DNA from: an uncultured Prevotella sp.
GTDB taxonomy: Bacteria > Bacteroidota > Bacteroidia > Bacteroidales > Bacteroidaceae
Reading direction: 5' to 3'
Length of the DNA stretch: 64,000 nt
Assembly (NCBI GenBank): GCA_902464615.1
Contig: CABQKA010000003.1
Span: forward strand, 1 to 64,000
The first letter of the stretch is position 1. Every line of letters starts with the position of its first letter. Positions 32,985 through 41,268 of the stretch are shown here, one piece after another. The position numbers were made by a program, and so were the translations under genes. Under the pieces are notes generated by a model. That model was given only the letters and a program-made list of their open reading frames with translations. It did no database searches and was not told where the DNA came from.

Positions 32985-34217
32985 TCAGAGGAAGCGGCGG
33001 CTGAGGTAGCGCACCGGATACCAGACGACGAGGAAACCGACAGCGACCACCGTCGCAAAGACGAGCGCCACGTCGGTCCACTGCACGCTCACCGGATAGG
33101 CGTCGACAATGAAGCTGCCCTCTTCGCCGCCCAGGCGCAGGAAGCCGAACGCCTGCTGCGCCCAGCACAGCCCCAGCCCCAACGCCAGTCCGCACACGGC
33201 GCCTACGAGCGTGATGAGCCAGCTCTCCGTGAGGAATACGCGCGTCACGGCCCGTTCGTCCATCCCCAGGCTGCGCAGCGTGGCGATGTTGTCCCGCTTG
33301 TCGATGATGAGCATGGAGACGGACCCCACTATGTTGAAGCAGGCCACCAGCAGGATGAAGGTCAGGAAGCCATAGGCCACCAGTTTCTCTATGGCCATCA
33401 CGCGGAACGTCTCCCCGTGCTGCTCCATGCGGTTGCGCACCTCGTAGGCCGGTCCGGCGGCGGCCGCCACGCGGCGCTCCACCTCGGCCACGTCGGCCCC
33501 GTCGCGCAACTTCAGTTCGAGCGACGTGAGCCGCCCCTCCTGCTCGAAGAGCCGCCGCGCGAAGTCGAGCGACGTGAGCAGATAGACGTCGTCGTAACGC
33601 TTCTGGTTCACCATAAAATACAGACGGGTCGGGAAAATGTCCGCCACGTTGAAGCTCTCCACCGGATTGACCAGGTTGATGCGCTCCCCGCGGCGCGGGG
33701 CACAGATCTGGAGCTGCCCGAAGTCCACTCCCATGCGGCAGGCCAGCCCGTAGCCCGGGATGGCATAGTCCAGGCCGGCAGCGCTCAGCTCCGGCAGCGG
33801 GGCGTTCGCCCCCGCCGGGGTGAAGAGGATGCTGTCTACGCCCGTGACGCGCCCGAAGTTCCCGTCCACGCCCTTGACCGTCACCACCAGCGGGTTGCCG
33901 CGGTAAAGGATGAGCGCGTTCTCTTCCAGACAGGCCGAAGCCAGCGCCACGCCGTCCACCGCCGCGGCGCGGCGCAGCGCGGCGTCGTCCGCCGCGGCAA
34001 ACTTGCCGTGCACGGGGACCACTTCCAACTGGGGGTCGAACGTGGAATAGAGGCCGCCTATCAGCTCGCGGAATCCGTTGAAGACAGACAGCACACAAAT
34101 GAGCGCCGCCGTGGCCAAGGCCACGCCGCACACCGAGACGCCCGAAATGATGTTGATGGCGCTGTGGCTCTTCTTGGAGAAAAGGTAGCGGCGCGCCAGG
34201 AAAAATGGCAGGTTCAT
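32985..34217 (-). CDS. FtsX/LolE-family ABC transporter permease
   Basis: A 410-residue permease with the LolC/E-type layout. One N-terminal membrane helix (about residues 22-45, SAINIISGVSVCGVALATA) is followed by a large periplasmic domain (about 46-270) and three C-terminal helices. The conserved cytoplasmic loop DKRDNIATLRSLGMDERAVTRVF precedes the last two. LolCDE moves outer-membrane lipoproteins out of the inner membrane; in Bacteroidota a single such gene is often annotated this way, but the ATPase partner is not adjacent, so substrate is uncertain. Last gene of the aroQ-pyk-OMT-rbfA run, 37 nt after rbfA. Confidence 0.85.
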   Translation of the reverse strand: MNLPFFLARRYLFSKKSHSAINIISGVSVCGVALATAALICVLSVFNGFRELIGGLYSTFDPQLEVVPVHGKFAAADDAALRRAAAVDGVALASACLEENALILYRGNPLVVTVKGVDGNFGRVTGVDSILFTPAGANAPLPELSAAGLDYAIPGYGLACRMGVDFGQLQICAPRRGERINLVNPVESFNVADIFPTRLYFMVNQKRYDDVYLLTSLDFARRLFEQEGRLTSLELKLRDGADVAEVERRVAAAAGPAYEVRNRMEQHGETFRVMAIEKLVAYGFLTFILLVACFNIVGSVSMLIIDKRDNIATLRSLGMDERAVTRVFLTESWLITLVGAVCGLALGLGLCWAQQAFGFLRLGGEEGSFIVDAYPVSVQWTDVALVFATVVAVGFLVVWYPVRYLSRRFL

Positions 34218-34254
34218 GGCACTATACGGCTCAAGACATGGGTAACGGCGCGGC

Positions 34255-34590
34255 TCACTGCTTCAGGAGCTCGTCGATATGGTCGATGTAGTCCAGCGAA
34301 TCGTCCACGAAAAAGCGCAGCTCGGGGATGATGCGCAGCTGGTGGCGCACCCGCGTGCCCAGCTCGTAGCGCACCTCGCGGGCGTGCTGGTTGATGTTGT
34401 CTACCACTTCCTTGGCGCGCTCCGAGGGGAACACGCTCAGGTAGGCCCGGCACACGCTCAAGTCGGGACTGATGCGCACGGTGCAGACCGAGACGAGCAG
34501 GCCGTGCGTGGCCTGCGTCTGCTTCTGGAATATGTCGCCCAGCTCCTTCTGCAGGAGGCGGGCTATCTTTTGCTGACGTGTCGTTTCCAT
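34255..34590 (-). CDS. rbfA: 30S ribosome-binding factor A (RbfA)
   Basis: A 111-residue KH-domain protein that helps mature the 16S rRNA 5' end during cold-sensitive 30S assembly. It opens METTRQQKIARLLQKELGDI and keeps the family block VSVCTVRISPDLSVCRAYLS plus the closing ELRFFVDDSLDYIDHIDELL. Length is typical. It lies between the O-methyltransferase (40 nt upstream) and the permease (37 nt downstream), a gene order seen in other Bacteroidales. Confidence 0.94.
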   Translation of the reverse strand: METTRQQKIARLLQKELGDIFQKQTQATHGLLVSVCTVRISPDLSVCRAYLSVFPSERAKEVVDNINQHAREVRYELGTRVRHQLRIIPELRFFVDDSLDYIDHIDELLKQ

Positions 34591-34630
34591 AAGATACTTG
34601 TAAATGGTTGTTCGATAAAGGTGCGGCAGC

Positions 34631-35263
34631 CTACTTGCGGCGGATGACGGTCAGGCCGTCGCGCAGGGGGAGAATGACCTTTTCCACACGGTCGTCGGCC
34701 GCCACCACGTCGTTGAAACGGCGGATGCCGAGCGTCTGCGCGTCGCGGTCGTAGGCCGGGTCCACGACGTGCCCGTCCCACAAGGTATTGTCCGCCAAGA
34801 TGTAGCCGCCCGGCCGCAAGTGGTCCATGACCAGCGCGTAGTAGTCCACGTACTGCCGCTTGTTGCCGTCGATGAAGACCATGTCGAACCGTTGGCCCGA
34901 GCCGGGCAACAGTTCGAGCACGTCGCCGATGACGAACTCGATGCGCGCCGCGTAGGGCGAGCCTTCGAGCCACGGACGCGTGAAGTCCTCCTGCTCGTCG
35001 TTCACCTCGTACGTGCGCACCACGCCGTCCGGCCCCATGGCCGAAGCCATGCAGAGCGCCGAATAGCCCGAATAAGTGCCGATTTCGAGGACCTCGCGCG
35101 GGGCGATGAGGCGCGTGAGCATACGCAGGATGAGCCCCTGCAGGTGGCCGGAGGCCATGCGCGGGCGGAGCAGGTACGTGTTCGTAGCGCGGTAGAGGCG
35201 GTGCAGGTAGTCGTCCTCCGGGGAAATGTGCGCCAGCACATAGTCTTCAAGTTCGGGCGTCAT
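34631..35263 (-). CDS. SAM-dependent O-methyltransferase (family 3, CCoAMT-like)
   Basis: A 210-residue class I methyltransferase. The SAM-binding block is VLEIGTYSGYSAL near residues 57-69, the acidic loop is YEVNDEQE, and the metal-site region is MVFIDGNKRQYVDYY with LADNTLWDGHV. This is the cation-dependent catechol/caffeoyl-CoA type O-methyltransferase fold; the bacterial substrate is not known. It lies 22 nt after pyk and 40 nt before rbfA. Confidence 0.9.
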   Translation of the reverse strand: MTPELEDYVLAHISPEDDYLHRLYRATNTYLLRPRMASGHLQGLILRMLTRLIAPREVLEIGTYSGYSALCMASAMGPDGVVRTYEVNDEQEDFTRPWLEGSPYAARIEFVIGDVLELLPGSGQRFDMVFIDGNKRQYVDYYALVMDHLRPGGYILADNTLWDGHVVDPAYDRDAQTLGIRRFNDVVAADDRVEKVILPLRDGLTVIRRK

Positions 35264-35285
35264 GGCATTGGGCGTCGCGGCCGGA

Positions 35286-36725
35286 TCAGTTGGGATAAGT
35301 CTCCTTGCCCTCCGCTTCGAAAAGGTTCTTCACGATATTCATCTCCATGAACGAGGTGCGTTGCTCCTTGCGCTGCGAGCCGAGATAGCAGATGCGGTCG
35401 TCGAGCTTGATCATCCGGTCGGAGAGGAGCTTGCGCAGGGCGGCGAGGAGGAACTCGTGCCCGTAGCTCTTCATGGGCATGTAGATGGCGTAGACGCCGT
35501 AGGAGAGGGCCAGGTGGCGCACGGTGCGCGCCTTGTAGCAGATGGCCAGGATGACGCACTTGCCCCGGAAGGAGGAGACGTAGCGGGCCGTGCGGCCCGT
35601 GTAGCTGTCCGTGATGATGGCGGCCAGCCGCATGCGCTTCGTGGCCATGACGGCTTCCTTGGCGAAGAATTCCGTCACATCGGGATTCTCGGAAAGGGGG
35701 ATGTCCACGTCGCCGAAGAGCTCGAAGCTGTCCGTTTCGGCCTGCCGGGCTACGGTGGCCATGACGCGGACGGCTTCGACGGGATAGTCGCCGTAGGCCG
35801 TCTCGCCGCTGAGCATGAGGGCGTCGGCATGGGAATAGACGGCGTTGGCGATGTCCGTCACCTCCGTGCGCAGGGGCCGCGGGTTGCGGATCATGCTTTG
35901 CAGCATCTGCGTGGCGACGATTACGGGCTTGTGGGCACGGATGGCTTTCGCCACTATGCGGCGCTGGATGCCGGGTATCAGCTCCTGGCGCACTTCGATG
36001 CCCAGGTCGCCGCGCGCCACCATGACGCCGTCGGCGGCCTCGAGTATCTCGTCGATGTTGTCCACGCCCTCCTGGTTTTCTATCTTGGCTATGATGCGGA
36101 TGTCGCTGCCGGCCTCGTCGAGCAGGCGGCGCACTTCGAGCACGTCTTCGCGCGAGCGGACGAAGGAGTGGGCGATGAAGGCCACGTCGGCCTCTATGGC
36201 AAAGGCGATGTTGGCGCGGTCGCGGTCGGTGAGGGCCGGCAGGTTGATGCGCACGCCCGGCACGTTGACGCTCTTGCGCGAGCCGAGCGTCGCGGCGTTC
36301 TCCACGCGGCAGAGCAGGGCGCCGTCCTCCTTGTCCTCGACGTAAAGGCCCAGGTCGCCGTCGTCAATGAGCACATGGGCGCCCACGCCGACATCGCGCA
36401 CGAAGCCGGGATAGCTCACGGCGATGCACGAGGCCGTCGTCACGCGGTCGGGCTCGCCGACCAGGCGCACGATGTCGCCTTTCTTGAACTCTATGGGCTG
36501 CTCGCAGCGCGTGGTGCGCACTTCGGGGCCCTTCGTGTCGACGAGCACGGCGATGTGGCTGGACACTTCGCGCACGTTGTTGATGACGCGCCGCATGCCT
36601 TCGGCGTCCTGGTGGGCGGTGTTGAGGCGCACCACGTTCATGCCCGCTTCGTAGAGGTCGCGCAGCAGGCCGATGTCGCACCTGGCGTCGGAAATGGTAG
36701 CTACAATCTTGGTCTTCTTATACAT
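35286..36725 (-). CDS. pyk: pyruvate kinase
   Basis: Makes pyruvate and ATP from phosphoenolpyruvate in the last glycolytic step. The 479-residue protein opens KKTKIVATISDARCDIGLL and shows VVRLNTAHQ, VDTKGPEVRTT, the catalytic Lys in IIAKIENQEGVDNIDEIL, GVMVARGDLGIEV and MLSGETAYGDYP. The C-terminal regulatory domain (RTARYVSSFRGKCVILAI) is complete. The family position usually NFSHG has LNTAHQ, which is common in Bacteroidota. ATG 36725 is used; a 10-codon upstream extension is unlikely. It lies 75 nt after aroQ. Confidence 0.96.
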   Translation of the reverse strand: MYKKTKIVATISDARCDIGLLRDLYEAGMNVVRLNTAHQDAEGMRRVINNVREVSSHIAVLVDTKGPEVRTTRCEQPIEFKKGDIVRLVGEPDRVTTASCIAVSYPGFVRDVGVGAHVLIDDGDLGLYVEDKEDGALLCRVENAATLGSRKSVNVPGVRINLPALTDRDRANIAFAIEADVAFIAHSFVRSREDVLEVRRLLDEAGSDIRIIAKIENQEGVDNIDEILEAADGVMVARGDLGIEVRQELIPGIQRRIVAKAIRAHKPVIVATQMLQSMIRNPRPLRTEVTDIANAVYSHADALMLSGETAYGDYPVEAVRVMATVARQAETDSFELFGDVDIPLSENPDVTEFFAKEAVMATKRMRLAAIITDSYTGRTARYVSSFRGKCVILAICYKARTVRHLALSYGVYAIYMPMKSYGHEFLLAALRKLLSDRMIKLDDRICYLGSQRKEQRTSFMEMNIVKNLFEAEGKETYPN

Positions 36726-36800
36726 AGGTAGGGGTAAGGATATCGGGCAAGGCAAAGCCGCCGCAAGGTGCGCCGCGCGCGCGTCGCCGCCGGGCAGCCG

Positions 36801-37247
36801 TCAGTCCGGCCGCGACGTGGCGGCCAGCAGGGCTTCGACGGCCAGACGGTAAGAGTCGAGCCCGAAGCCGCAGACCACGCCGAGACATGCCGGCGCTATC
36901 AGGGAACGGCGCCGGAAGTCCTCGCGGCGGTGTACGTTGGAAATGTGTACTTCCACTACGGGGATGCTGATGGAACGTATGGCGTCGTGCAGGGCCACGG
37001 ACGTATGCGTATAAGCTCCGGCGTTGAAGGCGATACCCGTGGTACCGTCAGTCGCGGCCGCCTGCAGGCGGTCAATGAGGAAGCCTTCGACGTTGCTCTG
37101 GTAATATTCGATTTCGCCCTCCGGATAGCGGCTGCGCAGGCCGGCCAGGCAACTTTCCATCGTGCCTGTGCCGTATATGCCGGGCTCACGCGTCCCGAGC
37201 AGGTTCAGATTCGGGCCGTTCAGAATCAAAATCTTCCATTTTGCCAT
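36801..37247 (-). CDS. aroQ: type II 3-dehydroquinate dehydratase
   Basis: Catalyses the third step of the shikimate pathway for aromatic amino acids. The 148-residue protein is the dodecameric type II enzyme: ILILNGPNLNLLGTREPGIYG opens it (catalytic Tyr in IYG), with YYQSNVEGFLIDRLQ and FNAGAYTHTSVALHDA later. The C-terminal VEVHISNVHRREDFRRRS holds the catalytic His. It is the first gene of the aroQ-pyk-OMT-rbfA-permease run and diverges from xerD across 93 bp. Confidence 0.95.
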   Translation of the reverse strand: MAKWKILILNGPNLNLLGTREPGIYGTGTMESCLAGLRSRYPEGEIEYYQSNVEGFLIDRLQAAATDGTTGIAFNAGAYTHTSVALHDAIRSISIPVVEVHISNVHRREDFRRRSLIAPACLGVVCGFGLDSYRLAVEALLAATSRPD

Positions 37248-37267
37248 ACGTATTCCGGGAAATAGTT

Positions 37268-37275
37268 TACCTTTG
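37268..37275 (+). promoter_or_regulatory. -7 promoter element for xerD
   Basis: TACCTTTG is a full consensus match 65 nt before the ATG at 37341; transcription would start near 37281. Confidence 0.6.
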
Positions 37276-37340
37276 TCGCGGAGCAGCGCGACTGCACCGG
37301 CGTGCAGGCTGCACCGTCCTGCAAAATTACAAAAAAAGAC

Positions 37341-38453
37341 ATGGCAGAAAAAGAAGTATCGGAAAATTCGCGCCCCGCCGCCGGGGCTGCGTCGCGTGCG
37401 GCGGGGCAGGGACGGGCCTTAGCCCCGGAAAAACGAGGCTTAGCCCCGCGCAAACGGGCCTTAGCCCGCGCGGCGCAGGCCAGTGCGGAGAGTCTGGTCC
37501 TGAGGGTGAAGTTTGCGGAATACCTGTTGCTGGAGCGCGGCCTCTCCGGCAACACGCGGGAGGCCTACCGGCGCGACGTGGAGCGCTTCCTCGAATTTCT
37601 GGACGAAGAGGGCGTGGCCGCCGTCGACGCTACGCTCGAAGACCTCCACCGCTTTGCCTGGCTGCTCCACGACGCGGGCATCGCGCCGCGCTCCGTGGCG
37701 CGCATCCTTTCGGGCGTGCGGGCCTTCTACCGTTTCCTGCTGCTCGACGGGTTTGTCGAGCAGGACCCGACGGAACTGTTGCAGTCGCCGCGCATAGGCC
37801 GCCACCTCCCGGAGGTCCTGACGCTCGAAGAGGTGGACCGCATCCTCGACGCCATCGACCTGGAACACCCCGACGGGCAACGCGACCGGGCCATCATCGA
37901 AATGCTTTACAGTTGCGGCCTGCGCGTGAGCGAGCTGTGCCAACTGCGCCTGTCGGACCTGTTTCTGGACGAAGGCTTCATCCGCGTCACGGGGAAGGGA
38001 AACAAACAACGGCTGGTGCCCGTCTCGCCCCGGGCCTCCGAGGAGCTGCGGCGCTGGTTTGCCGAACGCGAGGCCATCGACGTGCGGCCGGGCGAGGAGG
38101 ACTTCGTCTTCGTCAGCCGGCTGCGGCGCAAACGCCTCTCGCGCATCACGGTCTTCCACAACGTGCGCCTGTATGCCGAGCGGGCGGGCGTCCACAAGAC
38201 CATCAGCCCGCACACCTTCCGCCACACCTTCGCCACCCATTTGCTGGAAGGCGGGGCCAACCTGCGCGCCATTCAGGCCATGCTGGGGCACGAAAGCATC
38301 GCGACGACGGAAATCTACACCCACTTGGACCGCTCGTTCCTGCGGCAGCAGGTGCTCGACCACTTCCCGCGCAACCGCGCGGACCACGGCGCGGAGCCGG
38401 CGGAAACAGAAAAGCCCCGCGACCCGGAGGGGACGCAGGGCGCAGACGTATAG
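37341..38453 (+). CDS. xerD: XerD-family tyrosine recombinase with a repeat-encoded N-terminal insertion
   Basis: A site-specific recombinase probably resolving chromosome dimers at dif with a partner Xer protein. The catalytic residues are complete: Arg195 (CGLRVSEL), Lys219, His291 and Arg294 (HTFRH), His317 (LGHES) and Tyr326 (TEIYTHLD). The core-binding domain starts near residue 55 (VLRVKFAEYLL). Residues 25-44, upstream of it, are encoded by repeat array 9 and give a 7-residue repeat (RALAPEK, RGLAPRK, RALARAA). Other Bacteroidales XerD proteins start close to the core domain, so this segment is extra. Translation might instead start at GTG 37506, which would leave the array in the leader. 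370 residues from ATG 37341. Confidence 0.9.
   Translation: MAEKEVSENSRPAAGAASRAAGQGRALAPEKRGLAPRKRALARAAQASAESLVLRVKFAEYLLLERGLSGNTREAYRRDVERFLEFLDEEGVAAVDATLEDLHRFAWLLHDAGIAPRSVARILSGVRAFYRFLLLDGFVEQDPTELLQSPRIGRHLPEVLTLEEVDRILDAIDLEHPDGQRDRAIIEMLYSCGLRVSELCQLRLSDLFLDEGFIRVTGKGNKQRLVPVSPRASEELRRWFAEREAIDVRPGEEDFVFVSRLRRKRLSRITVFHNVRLYAERAGVHKTISPHTFRHTFATHLLEGGANLRAIQAMLGHESIATTEIYTHLDRSFLRQQVLDHFPRNRADHGAEPAETEKPRDPEGTQGADV
37412..37470. repeat. 21-bp-phased palindromic repeat array 9, inside the xerD reading frame
   Basis: Units begin at 37412, 37433 and 37454 with spacers AAAA and GCAA. All three have the TTA core on the plus strand, so in the xerD frame each reads Leu-Ala (TTA GCC) with no stop. 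Since 21 is a multiple of three, the array adds seven codons per unit. It is the only array seen within a probable coding sequence. Confidence 0.9.
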
Positions 38454-38467
38454 CCGGAAGAGGGCCG

Positions 38468-39346
38468 TCAGGGCTTCACCTTCAGGACCTCGACCTTGAA
38501 GATCAGTGTCGAATAGGGCGGGATGTTTTGCGTACCGCGCGCGCCGTAGCCCAGCTCGTAGGGGATGCAAAGCTCGTAGACCGAGCCTTCGGGCATCATC
38601 TTGAGGGCCTCGGTCCAGCCCTTGATGACCTGGTTGGGGCGGAAGGTGGCAGGCTTCCCGCGGCGGTAGGACGAATCGAAGACCGTACCGTCGACGAGCT
38701 TGCCCTCGTAGTGTACTTCCACTTCGGTGGTATCGGTGGCCACAGCGCCCGTGCCTTGCTTGATAACGCGGTACTGCAGGCCGCTCGAGGTGGTCTTCAC
38801 GCCGTCGCGCTTTTTGTTCTCCTCGAGGTAGGCGGCGTTGCGCTCCTTGAGTTGCTGCTGGTAGTAGTCCATCTGGCGTTGCACGATGGCCATGGCGGAG
38901 TCGGCCGTCAGCGTGTTGCGGGCAGAGAGGGCGTCGGTCAGGCCGCGGGTGAAGAGGGCCAGGTCCGTATAGGTCGTGTCACGCTTCCCGGTGGCCTGCT
39001 GGTTGAGCGTGGGGACCACTTGCAGGCGGTTCATCATGGCGATGCGCAGGCCGGCGGCATAGGCCATCTGCTGCTGCAACTGCGCCTCGTTCATGGCGGC
39101 GGCATCGGTCAGCGCTTTTACCACGTAGGACAGATGGGCGCTGTCCACCCCTTCGCGCTGCTGGAGGTAGACGCGCAGGCCCTGGCTTTGGGCCACGCCC
39201 ATGGCGTAGCTGAACGTGTCGGCGGGGACGGGGAGCACCTTTTCCGCCACGGGCTGTTGCTTTTCAGACTTTTTCTTACGGGGTCCGGCAGCCGAGCAGA
39301 CGCCGGCGGCCAGCAGGGAGAGAATGAGGATGCTGATTACTTTCAT
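38468..39346 (-). CDS. secreted FKBP-type peptidyl-prolyl isomerase (FklB/FkpA-like)
   Basis: A 292-residue prolyl isomerase. The signal peptide (MKVISILILSLLAAGVCSAA) is followed by a helical dimerisation domain (about residues 35-175), then a C-terminal FKBP domain (about 190-292) with VHYEGKLVDGTVFDSSYRRG, IKGWTEALKMMPEG and YGARGTQNIPPYSTLIFKVE. It probably folds periplasmic proteins. First of three FKBP genes in a row on the minus strand, 14 nt from the convergent xerD stop. Confidence 0.9.
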   Translation of the reverse strand: MKVISILILSLLAAGVCSAAGPRKKKSEKQQPVAEKVLPVPADTFSYAMGVAQSQGLRVYLQQREGVDSAHLSYVVKALTDAAAMNEAQLQQQMAYAAGLRIAMMNRLQVVPTLNQQATGKRDTTYTDLALFTRGLTDALSARNTLTADSAMAIVQRQMDYYQQQLKERNAAYLEENKKRDGVKTTSSGLQYRVIKQGTGAVATDTTEVEVHYEGKLVDGTVFDSSYRRGKPATFRPNQVIKGWTEALKMMPEGSVYELCIPYELGYGARGTQNIPPYSTLIFKVEVLKVKP

Positions 39347-39437
39347 TGCGTTTGTAGTTTTTTCTGTTTGCAGATTACGGCCCCGCGTCGCCGCGCCGCA
39401 GGCGCGAGACGCGGGGCCGCCACGCGACTGACGCCGG

Positions 39438-40349
39438 TCAACGGCCGATGCTGACAAGCGTTACCTTAAAGATAAGCACCGAGAAGGGAGGGATCGGGCC
39501 ACCGCCTTGGGGACCGTAGCCCTGGTCGTAGGGAATGTAGACTTCCCACTCGGAGCCGACGGGCATGGCTTTCAGGGCCTCGTCGAAACCGGGGATGCTG
39601 TTGCCCACTACCATCGGGATGGTCGTCCCGTCGGGACCGGGGTGCTTGGAAGAAGCGTCGAAAACCACACCGCTGAGCAGGCGGCCTTCATAAGCCAGGT
39701 TGACCGTTTCGCCCAGCTTGGCCTTCGGCCCGTCGCCCGGCTTGATGACTTTGTAGAGCGTTCCGCCGGGCAGTTTCTGAATGCCGGCCTCCTTTGCCTT
39801 AGCCGTCATGAAGCTGTCGGCAGTCTGCTTTTCGGCAGCGTGCTTCTTGGCCACGGCGTCGGCCATCATCTTGCGGATTTTTTCATTGGCCAGTTCGCCG
39901 GCCTTCATTTTGTCTACCGGCTTTCCGTCGACCATGAGCGCCGTCTTCTTGCCTGCGACGCCGTGGTTGAATCCGGCCAGGTAGTTGCGGACGCTCAGAT
40001 GCTGCGTGGAATCGCCGCCAAAGACCATTTCCTCAATCTGCGTGAGCTGCGTGCGCATCTGGGCGCCCGCCTGCAGACCGGCGGTGTAAGCCGCCTTTTT
40101 CTTGTCCTTGGCAGCCTGCATTCCGTCGGCAAATCCTTTCAGGAACTCGTTAAGGTAAGTCGTGTCACTGCCGACGCGCGGGTCGGAGATGTAGCGCTTC
40201 AAGTCGGCCGCCGAAGGCGCGTCGACCATGCCGATTTCATAACTCAGCGTGTCGGCTTCGGACTTCAGGTTAGCCGAACTCGGCCTGTTGTTGCATGCGC
40301 TCAACAGCACTGTCGCGGCAACCGCAGTTGCCCAGAATACTTTTTTCAT
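39438..40349 (-). CDS. FKBP-type peptidyl-prolyl isomerase lipoprotein
   Basis: A 303-residue isomerase. The lipobox LLSAC gives a lipid-anchored Cys19, followed by NNRPSS, which lacks the acidic surface-export signal, so it is probably periplasmic. A helical domain (about residues 30-180) precedes the FKBP domain with VNLAYEGRLLSGVVFDASS, IPGFDEALKAMPVGSEWEVY and YGPQGGGPIPPFSVLIFKV. The usual aromatic pocket residues are partly changed (ASS instead of DSS region), as common in chaperone-like FKBPs. 91 nt upstream of the previous FKBP gene. Confidence 0.88.
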   Translation of the reverse strand: MKKVFWATAVAATVLLSACNNRPSSANLKSEADTLSYEIGMVDAPSAADLKRYISDPRVGSDTTYLNEFLKGFADGMQAAKDKKKAAYTAGLQAGAQMRTQLTQIEEMVFGGDSTQHLSVRNYLAGFNHGVAGKKTALMVDGKPVDKMKAGELANEKIRKMMADAVAKKHAAEKQTADSFMTAKAKEAGIQKLPGGTLYKVIKPGDGPKAKLGETVNLAYEGRLLSGVVFDASSKHPGPDGTTIPMVVGNSIPGFDEALKAMPVGSEWEVYIPYDQGYGPQGGGPIPPFSVLIFKVTLVSIGR

Positions 40350-40411
40350 ACGTATGACTGATTTTTTTTGAGATTTTCAAAGAGGAAAGCCTGCCCGGCT
40401 CTGGACCGGCA

Positions 40412-40996
40412 TCAGAGGACTTCCAAGAGTTCCACATCGAAAACGAGGGCGGCATAGGGAGGGATGTCCTGCCCGGCGCCGCGCGCACCGTACCCAAGGC
40501 GGTAAGGGATGAAGAAGCGGTACTTGGCGCCTTCCTGCATGAGCTGCAATCCCTCGGTCCATCCGGCGATGACGCCGTTCAGGGGGAAGGTGGCCGGTTC
40601 GCCACGACGGTAGGACGAATCGAAGACTGTGCCGTCGATGAGCGTGCCTTCGTAGTGGCACTTCACGCTGTCGGTCGCGGCGGGCCGGCGGCCGGTGCCT
40701 TCGGACAGGACGAGATATTGCAAGCCGCTGGGAAGCACCGTCACGCCCTCTTTCCGGGCGTTGGCGGCCAGGAACTCCTCGCCGGCCTTACGGGCCGCTT
40801 CTGAGCGGCTGGCTTCGCATTGTTGCAAATATTCGGAAACTATGCGGCGGGCCTCTTCGTCGCCCAGCGCGGCGCCGCGCCCGGACAAGACGTCGGCCAC
40901 ACCGTTGGCAAAGTCCGTAGCGTCCAAGCCCGTCACGTTCATGCCCTTCAGATTATGGCCAATGACCATGCCCAGGGCGTAACTGATTTTCTCCAT
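40412..40996 (-). CDS. cytoplasmic-type FKBP peptidyl-prolyl isomerase
   Basis: A 194-residue FklB-like isomerase without a signal peptide. The N-terminal helical domain opens MEKISYALGMVIGHNLKGM, and the FKBP domain (about residues 95-194) has CHYEGTLIDGTVFDSSYRRG, IAGWTEGLQLMQEG and LGYGARGAGQDIPPYAALVF. The upstream frame to 41035 is rejected because MEKISYALG matches the family start. It heads the FKBP cluster and has a promoter at 41033-41040. Confidence 0.9.
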   Translation of the reverse strand: MEKISYALGMVIGHNLKGMNVTGLDATDFANGVADVLSGRGAALGDEEARRIVSEYLQQCEASRSEAARKAGEEFLAANARKEGVTVLPSGLQYLVLSEGTGRRPAATDSVKCHYEGTLIDGTVFDSSYRRGEPATFPLNGVIAGWTEGLQLMQEGAKYRFFIPYRLGYGARGAGQDIPPYAALVFDVELLEVL

Positions 40997-41032
40997 AGGG
41001 TAATGTTTTGTCAAGAAAACGGTTATGCGGGG

Positions 41033-41040
41033 CAAAATTA
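41033..41040 (-). promoter_or_regulatory. -7 promoter element for the FKBP cluster
   Basis: On the minus strand this reads TAATTTTG, a full consensus match about 37 nt before the ATG at 40996. Confidence 0.55.
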
Positions 41041-41176
41041 CAACTATTTTTTCATCGGCGATAGTATTGGCCAGCTTTTTATGCCGTCATTCTGTGGCGC
41101 ACAGGACCGAAAGACGCCCGCGGCGGCCGGTGGGAGGGTGGAGTCCGCCTGCGCCGGCACGTGCAAACAGAAAAAG

Positions 41177-41205
41177 CCTTGCCCGGCCAGTACAGGCGGG
41201 CAAGG
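41177..41205 (-). terminator. terminator after the metallo-beta-lactamase-like gene
   Basis: CCTTGCCCG (41177-41185) pairs with CGGGCAAGG (41197-41205); on the minus strand the stem is followed by CTTTTT. A second hairpin (41219-41244, arms GCTGCATG/CATGCAGC) lies between it and the stop codon at 41269. Confidence 0.75.
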
Positions 41206-41268
41206 CAAGGCAGTCCGGGCTGCATGGTTTCAATAACATGCAGCTCGGGACAAGTGTTTTCACCTTCC

